DNA of 64,000 bases from CAVZVW01 sp963778845 (GTDB lineage Bacteria; Actinomycetota; Actinomycetes; Actinomycetales; Kineosporiaceae). How positions within the stretch are numbered: position 1 is the stretch's first letter; each line of letters opens with the position of its first letter. Positions 33,527-43,227 of the stretch are shown in pieces. The notes below the pieces were generated by a model. That model ran no database searches, was not told the origin of the DNA, and saw nothing but the letters and a program-made list of their open reading frames with translations. The stretch spans positions 124,001-188,000 of the forward strand of contig CAVZVW010000005.1 of NCBI GenBank assembly GCA_963778845.1, in the 5' to 3' direction. Position numbers and translations under genes: made by a program.

Positions 33527-35788
33527 TCAGGCGTGGGCCGCCGCGGCAGGCTCGTCGGCAGGGGCCGCCTCGCCTGAGGCGCCGTCGGCCTGCTCCTGCA
33601 CGACGGGCACGAGCGAGAGCTTCCCGCGCGGGTCGATCTCGGAGATCTCGACCTGCACCTTCTGGCCGATGCTCAGCACGTCCTCGACGTTCTCGACGCG
33701 CTTGCCGCCGACCATCTTGCGGATCTGCGAGATGTGCAGCAGGCCGTCCTTGCCCGGCACCAGCGAGACGAACGCACCGAAGGTCGTGGTCTTGACCACG
33801 GTGCCCATGTACCGCTCACCGACCTCGGGCATGGTCGGGTTGGCGATGGCGTTGATAGCGGCCCGCGCCGCCTCGGCCGAGGGCCCGTCTGTGGCGCCGA
33901 TGTAGACGGTGCCGTCGTCCTCGATCGAGATGTCGGCACCCGTCTCGTCCTGGATCTGGTTGATCATCTTGCCCTTGGGGCCGATGACCTCGCCGATCTT
34001 GTCGACCGGGACCTTCACCGTGATGACGCGAGGGGCGTAGGGCGACATCTCGTCCGGGCCGTCGATCGCCTCGGCCATGACCGCCAGGATGTGCAGCCGT
34101 GCGTCGCGCGCCTGCTTCAGCGCCGCGGCGAGCACCGAGGCCGGGATGCCGTCGAGCTTGGTGTCGAGCTGGATCGCCGTCACGAACTCACTCGTGCCGG
34201 CGACCTTGAAGTCCATGTCCCCGAAAGCGTCCTCCGCACCGAGGATGTCGGTGAGTGCGGCGTACTCGGTCGTGCCGTCGACCGTGTCGGACACCAGCCC
34301 CATCGCGATGCCCGCGACCGGCGCCTTCAGCGGCACCCCGGCGTTGAGCAGCGACAGGGTCGACGCGCACACCGACCCCATGGAGGTCGAGCCGTTGGAG
34401 CTGAGCGCCTCGGACACCTGGCGGATCGCGTAGGGGAAGTCCTCGCGGCTGGGCAGCACGGGCATGAGCGCCCGCTCGGCCAGCGCCCCGTGGCCGATCT
34501 CACGCCGCTTGGGCGAGCCGACGCGGCCGGTCTCGCCGGTGCTGTAGGGCGGGAAGTTGTAGTTGTGCATGTAGCGCTTGCGCGTCTCGGGCGCGAGGGT
34601 GTCCATCTGCTGCTCCATGCGCAGCATGTTCAGCGTGGTGACGCCGAGGATCTGCGTCTCGCCGCGCTCGAACAGGGCCGACCCATGCACCCGCGGGACC
34701 ACCTCGACCTCGGCGGCGAGCTGACGGATGTCGGCCAGGCCGCGCCCGTCGATGCGCACCTTGTCCTTGAGGATGCGCCGGCGCACCACCTTCTTTGTCA
34801 CGGCGCGGAAGGCTGCGGAGACCTCCTTCTCACGACCCTCGAACCGCGCGCCGAGCTCGGCCTTCACGCCGTCCTTGAGCTCGTCGAGGCGCGCTTCCCG
34901 CTCCTGCTTGCCGGCAATGGTGAGTGCTGCGGCCAGGTCGGTGGCGACGGACTCCTCGACGGCGGCGTACACGTCGTCGGTGTAGTCGAGGAACCGCGGG
35001 AACTCCGTCGTCGGCTTGGCGGCCTTGGCCGCGATCTCCTGCTGCGCCCGGCACAAGACGGCGATGAACGGCTTGGCAGCCTCGAGCCCTTGCGCCACGA
35101 CCTCCTCGGTCGGCGCGCCCGCGCCCTGGTTCTTGACGAGATCCCAGGCACCGTCGGTCGCCTCGGCCTCGACCATCATGATCGCGACATCCTCGACGCC
35201 GTCGGCCCCGGTGACGACGCGCCCGGCGACGACCATGTCGAACACCGCACGCGCACTCTCGCTGTGGCGGGGGAACGCCACCCACTGACCGTCGACGAGT
35301 GCCACCCGCACGCCGCCGACGGGGCCGCTGAACGGCAGCCCCGCCAGCTGCGTCGACATCGACGCGCCGTTGATCGCCACGACGTCGTAGAGGTCGTCGG
35401 GGTCCAGCGCGAGCACGGTGACGACGACCTGCACCTCGTTGCGCAGCCCCTTGCCGAACGACGGGCGCAGCGGCCGGTCGATCAGCCGGCAGGTGAGGAC
35501 GGCATCGGTGCTCGGCCTGCCCTCACGGCGGAAGAACGAACCCGGGATGCGCCCGGCGGCGTACATCCGCTCCTCGACGTCGACCGTCAGGGGGAAGAAG
35601 TCGAGCTGCTCCTTGGGCTGGCGGCCGGCCGTCGTCGTCGACAGGAGCATCGTGTCCCCGTCGAGGTAGACCGTGGCCGAACCCGCGGCCTGGCGCGCGA
35701 GCCTGCCGGTCTCGAAGCGCACTGTGCGCGTGCCGAAGCTGCCGTTGTCGATGACTGCCTCGGCGAATGTGATCTCGGGACCCTCCAC
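33527..35788 (-). CDS. pnp: Polyribonucleotide nucleotidyltransferase (PNPase / GpsI)
   Basis: This 753-residue 3'-5' phosphorolytic exoribonuclease can also synthesise RNA tails. Order: a first RNase PH domain (FETGRLARQAAGSATVYLDGDTML), an alpha-helical linker, a second RNase PH domain (GETQILGVTTLNML, SNGSTSMGSVCASTLSLLNAG), a KH domain (VIGPKGKMINQIQDETGADISIEDDG) and an S1 domain (GTVVKTTTFGAFVSLVPGKDGLLHIS). GTG 35788 is the start since GGAGGG lies 8 bases upstream; the GTG at 35797 falls too close to that site. It follows rpsO after 288 bases. Confidence 0.96.
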   Translation of the reverse strand: MEGPEITFAEAVIDNGSFGTRTVRFETGRLARQAAGSATVYLDGDTMLLSTTTAGRQPKEQLDFFPLTVDVEERMYAAGRIPGSFFRREGRPSTDAVLTCRLIDRPLRPSFGKGLRNEVQVVVTVLALDPDDLYDVVAINGASMSTQLAGLPFSGPVGGVRVALVDGQWVAFPRHSESARAVFDMVVAGRVVTGADGVEDVAIMMVEAEATDGAWDLVKNQGAGAPTEEVVAQGLEAAKPFIAVLCRAQQEIAAKAAKPTTEFPRFLDYTDDVYAAVEESVATDLAAALTIAGKQEREARLDELKDGVKAELGARFEGREKEVSAAFRAVTKKVVRRRILKDKVRIDGRGLADIRQLAAEVEVVPRVHGSALFERGETQILGVTTLNMLRMEQQMDTLAPETRKRYMHNYNFPPYSTGETGRVGSPKRREIGHGALAERALMPVLPSREDFPYAIRQVSEALSSNGSTSMGSVCASTLSLLNAGVPLKAPVAGIAMGLVSDTVDGTTEYAALTDILGAEDAFGDMDFKVAGTSEFVTAIQLDTKLDGIPASVLAAALKQARDARLHILAVMAEAIDGPDEMSPYAPRVITVKVPVDKIGEVIGPKGKMINQIQDETGADISIEDDGTVYIGATDGPSAEAARAAINAIANPTMPEVGERYMGTVVKTTTFGAFVSLVPGKDGLLHISQIRKMVGGKRVENVEDVLSIGQKVQVEISEIDPRGKLSLVPVVQEQADGASGEAAPADEPAAAAHA

Positions 35789-36041
35789 TAGGGTCACCCT
35801 CCGTTCTCATCAGCCGCTCTCTGCGGCTGTCTGGTCGACGGAGCGGGGCGGTCCCGGGCGAGGTCCGGTCTTCGATCGAGGCGCTCGGGGCGGGCCGTCC
35901 GGCTGCACGCCGGGGACGCGGCGTCCCGAGGGCCACTACCGAGGACCGGCGCTGCGAAGGGTGCCCGACGCTCCTGGTTGTGGGTGATCTTCAGTTGTCG
36001 CGGTGCACGCCGTTGCCTCCGGCGCGCCCGACGACGAAGCC

Positions 36042-36069
36042 GGCCGCGGCTCCGGAGGGAACCGCGGCC
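36042..36069 (-). other. Hairpin just after rpsO
   Basis: GGCCGCGG and CCGCGGCC form a perfect 8-bp stem with a 12-base loop, seven bases past the rpsO stop. There is no U-tract. In E. coli the rpsO-pnp gap holds a terminator and an RNase III processing hairpin; this may be a functional counterpart. Nothing else is seen in the 288-base gap. Confidence 0.4.
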
Positions 36070-36076
36070 AGTGGCG

Positions 36077-36346
36077 TCAACGGCGCAGACCGAGCCGCTC
36101 GATCAGCGACCGGTAGCGGCCGATGTCCGTGCGCTGCAGGTACTGCAGGAGCCGGCGGCGGCGACCCACGAGGATCAGCAGCCCGCGACGGCTGTGATGG
36201 TCGTGCTTGTGCGTCTTCAGGTGCTCGGTAAGATCTTTGATCCGCTGCGTGAGCACCGCGACCTGGACCTCGGGCGAACCCGTGTCGGCCTCGGTGGTCG
36301 CGAAGTCGGCCATGATCTTCTGCTTGGTGGCGGCCTCTAGTGCCAC
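36077..36346 (-). CDS. rpsO: 30S ribosomal protein S15 (uS15)
   Basis: This 89-residue small-subunit protein binds 16S rRNA helix 22 and starts assembly of the platform. The text DTGSPEVQVAVLTQRIKDLTEHLKTHKHDHHSRRGLLILVGRRRRLL is the S15 core, with conserved His and Arg RNA contacts. The GTG start has AGGAG close upstream. It sits upstream of pnp, as in most bacteria. Confidence 0.97.
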   Translation of the reverse strand: MALEAATKQKIMADFATTEADTGSPEVQVAVLTQRIKDLTEHLKTHKHDHHSRRGLLILVGRRRRLLQYLQRTDIGRYRSLIERLGLRR

Positions 36347-36477
36347 TGCTCTCCTGTCCAGGTCGTTGCGCGGCGCACCGGGGCACGTTCACCCGGGCTC
36401 TCTGGAGTCCGCGGCCGTTCTGACGGCACCGTCACGGTACCAGCCGCCACCCTCGGTCACCGAATCGGGCGCGCGGC

Positions 36478-37461
36478 CTACGGCCCCCCCGGCAGCGGGA
36501 TGCCCAGCACGTCGTGACAGCGCAGGACGTCGTCGGCCATCTGGCGCAACAACGGCTCGATTCCCTCGAAGCGCAAGGTGGGTCGCAGCCGGCGGACGAA
36601 CTCCACGGCCACCACCTCCCCGTACAGCTCGAGGTCGTCGCGGTCGAGCACGTAGGCCTCGACGCGACGCTGCGTCCCGTCGAACGTCGGGTTGGTCCCC
36701 ACGGATATCGCTGCAGGCAGGGGCGGCTCGCCACCCCGGCCCTGCGGGTCGAGGCGCGCGAGCCAGCCCGCGTAGACGCCGTCCTGCGGCACCACGCCCA
36801 CGGCGTCTCCCGCCAGGTTCGCCGTCGGGTAGCCGAGCTGGCGGCCGCGATGGTCACCGTGCACGACCACGCCGGTCACCCGGTGCGGGCGCCCCAGCAC
36901 CGAGGCGGCCTCCTCGACCTCACCTGCCTCCACGAGGTCGCGCAGCCAGGTGGAGGACCACCGGCGAGCCGCCGGCCCCACGGTCCCCGGGGCGACGTCG
37001 GCCACGACGTCCACGTCGAACCCCAGCTTCGCCCCGAGCTCGCGCAGCGTCTCGACGTCACCGGCGTTGCGGTGGCCGAAGCGGGTGTCACGCCCGACGA
37101 CGACGACCTCGGCATGCAGGGCCCCGACCAGCACGTCCTCGACGAACGCCAGCGGACTCATGGCCGCCAGCTCCATCGTGAACGGGAGCACGAGGACGGC
37201 GTCCAGCCCGGTCTCGGCCATGAGCGCGAGCTTGAACTCCAACGTCGTCAGCGCCACCGGTGCGTGCTCCGGCCGCAGGACGACGAGGGGGTGAGGCTCG
37301 AACGTGATCGCCACGCAGTGGGCTCCACTGGCGCGCGCCCTGCGCACGAGCTCGTGCAGGACGGCTCGATGGCCCAGATGGACGCCGTCGAAGTTGCCGA
37401 TCGTGACCACGGACCGACCGAGGTCAGCCGGTACGTCCGTCAGAGCCGTCCACCGATGCAC
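36478..37461 (-). CDS. ribF: Bifunctional riboflavin kinase/FAD synthetase
   Basis: This 327-residue enzyme makes FMN and then FAD. The N-terminal nucleotidyltransferase domain carries VVTIGNFDGVHLGHRAVL (ATP binding) and VVVGRDTRFGHRNAGDV; the C-terminal kinase domain has GDHRGRQLGYPTANL and VYAGWLARLD. The start is the GTG before HRWTALTDVP; the ATG eight bases upstream is out of frame. No FMN riboswitch is visible. It is divergent from a DUF2461 gene with 86 bases between. Confidence 0.95.
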   Translation of the reverse strand: MHRWTALTDVPADLGRSVVTIGNFDGVHLGHRAVLHELVRRARASGAHCVAITFEPHPLVVLRPEHAPVALTTLEFKLALMAETGLDAVLVLPFTMELAAMSPLAFVEDVLVGALHAEVVVVGRDTRFGHRNAGDVETLRELGAKLGFDVDVVADVAPGTVGPAARRWSSTWLRDLVEAGEVEEAASVLGRPHRVTGVVVHGDHRGRQLGYPTANLAGDAVGVVPQDGVYAGWLARLDPQGRGGEPPLPAAISVGTNPTFDGTQRRVEAYVLDRDDLELYGEVVAVEFVRRLRPTLRFEGIEPLLRQMADDVLRCHDVLGIPLPGGP

Positions 37462-37547
37462 GGGCCCATGCTGCCAGCCCTGCCGCGACTTTGCGGACCT
37501 GTGGACGGCAGGCGGGGCAGGACGGACGGCGGGCGTAGCGTTCGGGC

Positions 37548-38252
37548 ATGGACACCGCAGCACCCTTAGGGGGGTTCGGCGACGACGCGCTCGCCTTCTA
37601 CGAGGGGCTCGAGGCCGACAACTCCAAGACCTACTGGAACGCCCACCGAGACCTCTACGAGTCGGCCGTCCGGGCGCCGATGCAGAGCCTGCTCGACGTC
37701 CTCGCGAGCGAGTTCGGCGAGGCCCGCGTCTTCCGCCCCTACCGTGACGTGCGGTTCAGCGCCGACAAGTCCCCGTACAAGACCCAGGCAGGAGCCGTGC
37801 TCCACCACGGCGACGGCGTGGGCTCGCTGTACCTGCAGATCAGCGCGAAAGGCCTCATGGTCGCCGGTGGCTACTACCAGATGACCACCGACCAGGTCGC
37901 GCGGTACCGCGCCGGGGTCGACGCCGAGTCCGGGGCGCAGCTGGCGGAGGCGACGGATGCGCTGACCGCCCTGGGGTTCACCCTCGGCGGGGAGGTCCTG
38001 CGACGAGCGCCGCGCGGTGTTGCCGCTGACCACCCGCGGATCGACCTTCTGCGCCACAAGGGCATCGCGGCCATGCGCGAGCACGGCGTCCCCGAGTGGC
38101 TGGCCGGCCCGCAGTGCGCCGAGCACATCGCCGCGGACTGGCGGGCGATCGCACCCCTCAACCAGTGGCTGAGCCGCCACGTCGGTGCTCCTGAGGTGGT
38201 CGAGGGTGACGCCGCCCCGGCGCGCCGCGGCCGGGTGAGCCCGCTGGGCTAG
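37548..38252 (+). CDS. DUF2461 domain-containing protein (TIGR02453 family)
   Basis: This 234-residue soluble protein is of unknown function. Family text is clear: ALAFYEGLEADNSKTYWNAHRDLYE, FRPYRDVRFSADKSPYKTQAGAVL, YLQISAKGLMVAGGYYQM and the C-terminal half with DHPRIDLLRHKG. Close relatives are widespread in bacteria without a known reaction. It ends overlapping the convergent truB by four bases, so the two transcripts must share 3' ends. Confidence 0.85.
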   Translation: MDTAAPLGGFGDDALAFYEGLEADNSKTYWNAHRDLYESAVRAPMQSLLDVLASEFGEARVFRPYRDVRFSADKSPYKTQAGAVLHHGDGVGSLYLQISAKGLMVAGGYYQMTTDQVARYRAGVDAESGAQLAEATDALTALGFTLGGEVLRRAPRGVAADHPRIDLLRHKGIAAMREHGVPEWLAGPQCAEHIAADWRAIAPLNQWLSRHVGAPEVVEGDAAPARRGRVSPLG

Positions 38253-39175
38253 CCCTCGAGGACGATGATCGGACGAGTCGTCGTTCCGGTCTCACCGACC
38301 AGGGCCACCAGTGTCCCGTCCGGTGCGAACGCGGCCACCGGGCCCGCTCCGATCCCCGCCGCGGGAAGCTGCTGCCCGTGTGCCAGACGCCGAGCCTGGT
38401 CCATGTCGACCTCCCACGCCGGGAAGGCGGCCCGAGCGGCCTCCGCCAGCGGCAGCAGCGCGAACCGGGCCGACAGGTCGTCGAGAGTCCGGGCGACGTC
38501 CAACCCGTAGGGGCCCACCCTGGTGCGACGCAGGCGGGTCAGGTGCCCCGGCACCCCGAGGCCGAGACCGAGGTCCCGGGCCAACGCACGAACGTAGGTC
38601 CCTGACGTGCACGACACCTCGACGTCCAGGTCCACGACGGTCAAGCCCTCGGCCTGCTCGCGTCGGAGCTCGAGGACGTCGAAGCGCCGGACGGTCACCG
38701 ACCTCGGCGCCAGCTCCACCTGCTCCCCCGCACGAACCCGGGCGTAGGCCCGCCGGCCGCCCACCTTGACCGCGCTCACGGCACTGGGGACCTGGTCGAT
38801 GGGGCCGGTGAGATGCCCTACGGCGGCAAGGACGGCGCGGTCGTCCAGCCCCGCGGCATCGGTGCGCTGCGTCACCTGGCCCTCGGCGTCGTCGGTGACG
38901 GTGCCCACCCCGAGCCTGATCGTGGCGCTGTAGTCCTTGTCCGCGCCCACGAGGTAGGTGAGCAGCCGGGTCGCCCGTTCCACGCCCACCACCAGCACGC
39001 CGGTGGCCATCGGGTCGAGGGTGCCCGCATGCCCGACCTTTCGCGTGCCGGCCAGGCGCCGGACCCGGGCGACGACGTCGTGGGAGGTCATGCCCGGCGG
39101 CTTGTCGACCACGACCAGCCCGTCGGGCGGGCGGGGCCCTGAGGCTGGGCGAGGCCCTGCGGCCGGGTCGCCCAT
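38249..39175 (-). CDS. truB: tRNA pseudouridine(55) synthase TruB
   Basis: This 308-residue enzyme isomerises U55 in the T-loop of tRNAs. The catalytic Asp is in GHAGTLDPMATGVLV; GLVVVDKPPGMTSHDVVARVR opens the fold, and SCTSGTYVRALARDLG is also conserved. A C-terminal PUA-like part ends the protein. Its ATG shares one base with the rbfA stop (TGATG). The N-terminus has a Pro/Gly-rich 18-residue extension. The NrnA-type DHH gene often found between rbfA and truB is absent. Confidence 0.96.
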   Translation of the reverse strand: MGDPAAGPRPASGPRPPDGLVVVDKPPGMTSHDVVARVRRLAGTRKVGHAGTLDPMATGVLVVGVERATRLLTYLVGADKDYSATIRLGVGTVTDDAEGQVTQRTDAAGLDDRAVLAAVGHLTGPIDQVPSAVSAVKVGGRRAYARVRAGEQVELAPRSVTVRRFDVLELRREQAEGLTVVDLDVEVSCTSGTYVRALARDLGLGLGVPGHLTRLRRTRVGPYGLDVARTLDDLSARFALLPLAEAARAAFPAWEVDMDQARRLAHGQQLPAAGIGAGPVAAFAPDGTLVALVGETGTTTRPIIVLEG

Positions 39176-39660
39176 CAGGAGGTCCCGGTGGACGCCAGGC
39201 CGCCCCCCTCGGCGTCCGGCTCCGGGTCCTCCTCGGGCTCGGCGTCCGGACGGCGGTAGGGGTCGGGCTCGCCGGCGTAGGTCGCCGAGGCCGCGCGTGC
39301 TGCGACGTCCGCGTCGTGCGCCGCGGCCTCCCGCAGGAGCTCCTCGATGTGCGCGGCGTTCTCGGGGACGGCGTCGGCGATGAAGTCCAGCGTCGGGGTC
39401 AACCGGAGCCCCGTCCTGCGGCCCACCTCCGAGCGCAGCACCCCCTTCGCGCTCTCGAGTGCGGCAGCCGAGGAGTCCTTCGCGTCGGCGTCGCCGAGCA
39501 CCGTGTAGAAGACCGTCGCATGCTGGAGGTCGTTGGTCACGCGGGTGTCGGTGACGGTGACGAAGCCGAGCCGGGGGTCCTTGACCCGCTTCTCCAGCGC
39601 CTCGGCCACGATCTCGCGGATGCGGTCGGCGAGCTTGCGGGCGCGAGCGGTGTCAGTCAT
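39175..39660 (-). CDS. rbfA: Ribosome-binding factor A
   Basis: This 161-residue KH-fold factor helps mature the 16S rRNA 5' end in late 30S assembly. Family text: ARKLADRIREIVAEALEKRVKDPRLGFVTVTDTRVTNDLQHATVFYTV. The C-terminal ~45 residues are acidic and Pro-rich (EPEEDPEPDAEGG), longer than in many homologues. It follows ylxP on the same strand and overlaps truB by one base. Confidence 0.95.
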   Translation of the reverse strand: MTDTARARKLADRIREIVAEALEKRVKDPRLGFVTVTDTRVTNDLQHATVFYTVLGDADAKDSSAAALESAKGVLRSEVGRRTGLRLTPTLDFIADAVPENAAHIEELLREAAAHDADVAARAASATYAGEPDPYRRPDAEPEEDPEPDAEGGGLASTGTS

Positions 39661-39723
39661 GGCAGCAGCGTCCCTTGCTTGGTCGGGGCCGTGGGGCCAG
39701 TCCGTCCGGTCATCGGTTGCGGT

Positions 39724-40020
39724 CTACTCGTCGGCGTCGTCCCACACGCGGCGACGCACCCCCAGCACCTCGACCTCGGGGCGCGCAGCGACCAGCCTCT
39801 CGCATGCGTCCAGGACCTCGTGGCAGTGCCCGGCATCGGCGCTGACCAGGCCGACGCCGACCTCGGCGCGCCGGTGCAGGTCGAGGTGGCCCGTCTCGGC
39901 CGCGCTCACATCGAACCGGCGGCGCAGCTCCGCCACGATCGGCCGCACGAGGCCACGCTTCTCCTTCAAGGAGTGCACGTCGCCGAGGAGCAGGTCGATG
40001 CTGAGCGATCCCATGTACAT
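39724..40020 (-). CDS. ylxP: DUF503 (YlxP-like) small protein
   Basis: This 98-residue protein of unknown function is nearly always encoded between infB and rbfA. MYMGSLSIDLLLGDVHSLKEKRGLVRPIVAELRRRF is the family hallmark. The ATG at 40020 gives the standard MYxG start. The length is normal. A role in ribosome maturation is inferred from context only. A hairpin repeat separates it from infB. Confidence 0.9.
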   Translation of the reverse strand: MYMGSLSIDLLLGDVHSLKEKRGLVRPIVAELRRRFDVSAAETGHLDLHRRAEVGVGLVSADAGHCHEVLDACERLVAARPEVEVLGVRRRVWDDADE

Positions 40021-40058
40021 GTCGACGTCGCAGTCAGGCCTGCGTGCCATCCGGTCGT

Positions 40059-40111
40059 CTGGCGCGGCGGCACACAGCGCCAAACTGTCTGGCGCTGTGT
40101 GCCGCCGTGCC
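40059..40111. repeat. 53-bp hairpin repeat, copy 1 (between infB and ylxP)
   Basis: A perfect 17-bp stem (40066-40082 with 40090-40106) surrounds the seven-base loop AACTGTC, and outer pairs continue to 40061/40111 with one wobble. The element matches 48 of 53 bases with the copy at 61832-61884. It lies in the short gap between two genes that are probably in one operon. Confidence 0.88.
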
Positions 40112-40164
40112 CGACGAAGGGCGGGTGGGGCGCCGTGGGCCGGTCGCGGCCGACCCACCGGCGG

Positions 40165-43138
40165 TCAGACGCGCGGCTTCTCGCGCATCTCGTAGGTCTC
40201 GATCGAGTCGCCGACCTTGATGTCGTTGAACGACCCGAGCCCGATACCGCACTCGTAGCCGTCGCGGACCTCGGTGGCGTCGTCCTTGAAACGCCGCAGC
40301 GACTCGATCGTCAGGTGCTCCGCGACGACGACGCCGTCTCGTACGAGCCGGGCCTTCGCGTTGCGGCGGATCTCGCCGGAGCGCACCAGGCAGCCCGCGA
40401 TGTTGCCGAACTTGCTGGACCGGAACACCTCGCGCACCTCGGCGGAGCCGAGCTGGATCTCCTCGAACTCCGGCTTCAGCATGCCCTTCAGGGCGGCTTC
40501 GATCTCGTCGATGGCCTGGTAGATCACCGAGTAGTGCCGGATGTCGACACCCTCGCGCTCGGCCATGTCCCCGACCTTCTCGGCCGGTCGCACGTTGAAG
40601 CCGACGATGATCGCGTTCGACGCGACGGCCAGGTTCACGTTGTTCATCGTGATGGCGCCGACGCCGCGGTCGATCACCTGCAGCTCCACCTCCTCGCCGA
40701 CGTTGATCTGGAGCAGCGCGTCCTCCAGAGCCTCGACGGAGCCGGACACGTCGCCCTTGAGGATGAGGTTGAGCGTCTCGACCTTGCCCTGCTCGAGCGC
40801 CTTCGTGAAGTCCTCGAGGCTGATCCGCTTGCGCCGCTTGGCCAGCACCGCGGCCCGCTCGACGGCCTCGCGCTTCTCGGCGATCTGGCGGGCGGTGCGG
40901 TCGTCCGGAGCCACGATGAACGTGTCCCCGGCCCGGGGCACCGACGTCAGGCCGAGCACCTGCACGGGCCGCGAGGGCAGCGCGACGTCGAGGGTGTCCC
41001 CGTTCTCGTCGAGCATGGCCCGCACGCGGCCGTGCGCGGTGCCCGCGACGATCGAGTCCCCGACCGCGAGCGTGCCGGACTGCACCAGGACCGTCGCGAC
41101 CGGGCCGCGGCCCTTGTCGAGGTTGGCCTCGATGGCCACCCCTCGGGCGGCCTTGTCGGGGTTGGCGACGAGCTCGAGCGCCGCGTCGGCGGTGAGCAGG
41201 ATCGCCTCGAGCACCGCGTCGATGTTGATCCGCTGCTTGGCCGAGACGTCGACGAACATCGTGTCGCCGCCGTACTCCTCGGCCACGAGGTTGTACTCGG
41301 TGAGCTGCTGGCGGATCTTCGCGGGGTTGGCCCCCTCCTTGTCCACCTTGTTCACCGCGACCACGATCGGGCACGCCGGCGGCCTGAGCGTGGTTGAGCG
41401 CCTCGATGGTCTGCGGCATCACGCCGTCGTCGGCCGCCACGACCAGCACAGCGATGTCGGTGACCTTCGCACCGCGGGCACGCATGGCCGTGAAGGCCTC
41501 GTGACCCGGGGTGTCGATGAAGGTGATCGCCCGGTCGACTCCCTCGTGCGTGAAGTGCACCTGGTAGGCGCCGATGTGCTGGGTGATGCCGCCGGCCTCG
41601 CCCGCGACGACGTTCGCGTGCCGGACGGCGTCAAGCAGCTTCGTCTTGCCGTGGTCGACGTGCCCCATGACGGTGACGACCGGCGGCCGTGGCTCGAGGA
41701 AGTCCTCGTCGTCCTCGGCCTCGCCCTCGATGTCGATGTCGAACGACTCGAGCAGCTCGCGGTCCTCGTCCTCGGGGGAGACGACCTGGATGTCGAAGCC
41801 GAGCTCGGCGCCGAGGAGGCGGAACGTGTCCTCGTCGAGCGACTGGGTCGCCGTGGCCATCTCACCGAGGTGGAACAGCACCGTGACCAGGCTCGCCGGG
41901 TTGGCGTTGATCTTCTCGGCGAAGTCGGTGAGGGACGCGCCCCGTCGCAGCCGCACGATCGCCCCGTCGCCACGAGGAACCTGCACACCCCCGGCCATGG
42001 GGGCCTGCATGTTGTCGAACTCCTGACGCCGCTGCTTCTTCGACTTGCGGCCGCGCACAGGCCGCCCGCCGGCGCGCCCGAAGGCACCCTGGGTTCCGCC
42101 TCGACCGCCGCGGCCCTTGCCGAAGCCGCCGCCGCCTCCGGGACCCCCGGGACCCCCGGGGCCGCCAGGGCCACCGGGGCCACCGCCGGGACGCCCGCCG
42201 AAGCCTCCGCGACCGGCCCCCGCGCCACCGCGGCTGGGGGCGCCGGTCCTGCCCGGGCCGCCCGTGCCGGTGCCCGCGCCGGGACCGCCGGGACGACCGC
42301 TCGCCGGGCGACCGGGCATGACCCCCGGGCTCGGCCGGTTGGCCATGCCGCCAGGACTCGGGCGCGGCCCACCCGGGCGCGGACCACCGGGTCGGTCGCC
42401 GACCGGGGGCCGCGGCCCGCCCTGCGGGCGCGGCATGCCCTGGCTCGGGGCGAACGGGTTGTTCCCCGGACGCGGCGCGCCCCCACCACCCGGGCGGGGC
42501 ATGCCCTGGCTCGGGGCGAACGGGTTGTTCCCCGGACGCGGCGCCGGCGCGCCCGGCCGTCCCGGTGCCGGACGCGGCCCCGGTGTCGGCCGTTCGCCCA
42601 CGAGCTCACCGCCGGGCTCGCCGTCCTGCTCACCGTCTCGTGCCGCAGGCGCCTGCGGGCGCGACGGGGCAGGTCGCGGCCCGGGCGAACGCACGCCGAC
42701 CTCCGAAGCGGCCGGCAGGTCGACGGCGGGTGCGGACGGCGCCACAGTCGGTGTCGCGACCGCTGCCGCCGCGACGTCCGGTTCCGGCAGCACGGCCGGG
42801 ACGACGGGCGGCGCGGTCGCCTCGGGCTGTGCTCCGCCGACGTCGCCACCGATCTCGACGACGTCGACGTCCGCAGCGGGAAGGCGCGGGCCGGGCGTGG
42901 ACTTCGTCGCGGGGCCGGGACGCCCCGCGGTGGGGGCGGCCGGCCTCGCGGCAGCCGCCTTCGGGCTCGCCTCGGCGATCTCCGCGGGCAGCGTCTCACG
43001 CAGCTTGCGAACGACTGGGGGTTCCACGGTCGAGGACGCCGACCGGACGAACTCACCGAGCTCCTGGAGCTTGGCCATGACGACCTTGCTCTCGACCCCG
43101 AGCTCCTTGGCGAGCTCGTAGACCCGGACCTTAGCCAC
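40165..43138 (-). CDS. infB: Translation initiation factor IF-2 (one apparent frameshift)
   Basis: IF-2 is the GTPase that places initiator tRNA on the 30S subunit and promotes subunit joining. The N-terminal ~380 residues hold IF2_N (VRVYELAKELGVESK) and a Gly/Pro/Arg-rich region with a duplicated NNPFAPSQGMPRPG block. The G domain follows: G1 GHVDHGKT, G3 DTPGHEAF, G4 NKVD, then domains II-IV. An extra base within 41368-41371 breaks the frame between GVP and IVVAVNKVD; removing it yields 990 residues, the normal actinobacterial length. As infB is essential, a sequence error is likely. GTG start with AGGAG upstream. Confidence 0.93.
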
Positions 43139-43227
43139 GTTTCTCCTGTCTCGGTCCGAGCCGGGACAGGCGCGGACCGTCTTTACTGCTGGGGGGCGTT
43201 CATAGCTGGGTGCTCATCGGGTGCTCA

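Noticed and set aside
36347..37547. An FMN riboswitch near ribF
   Set aside because: No conserved RFN-element text or multi-helix layout in the leader.
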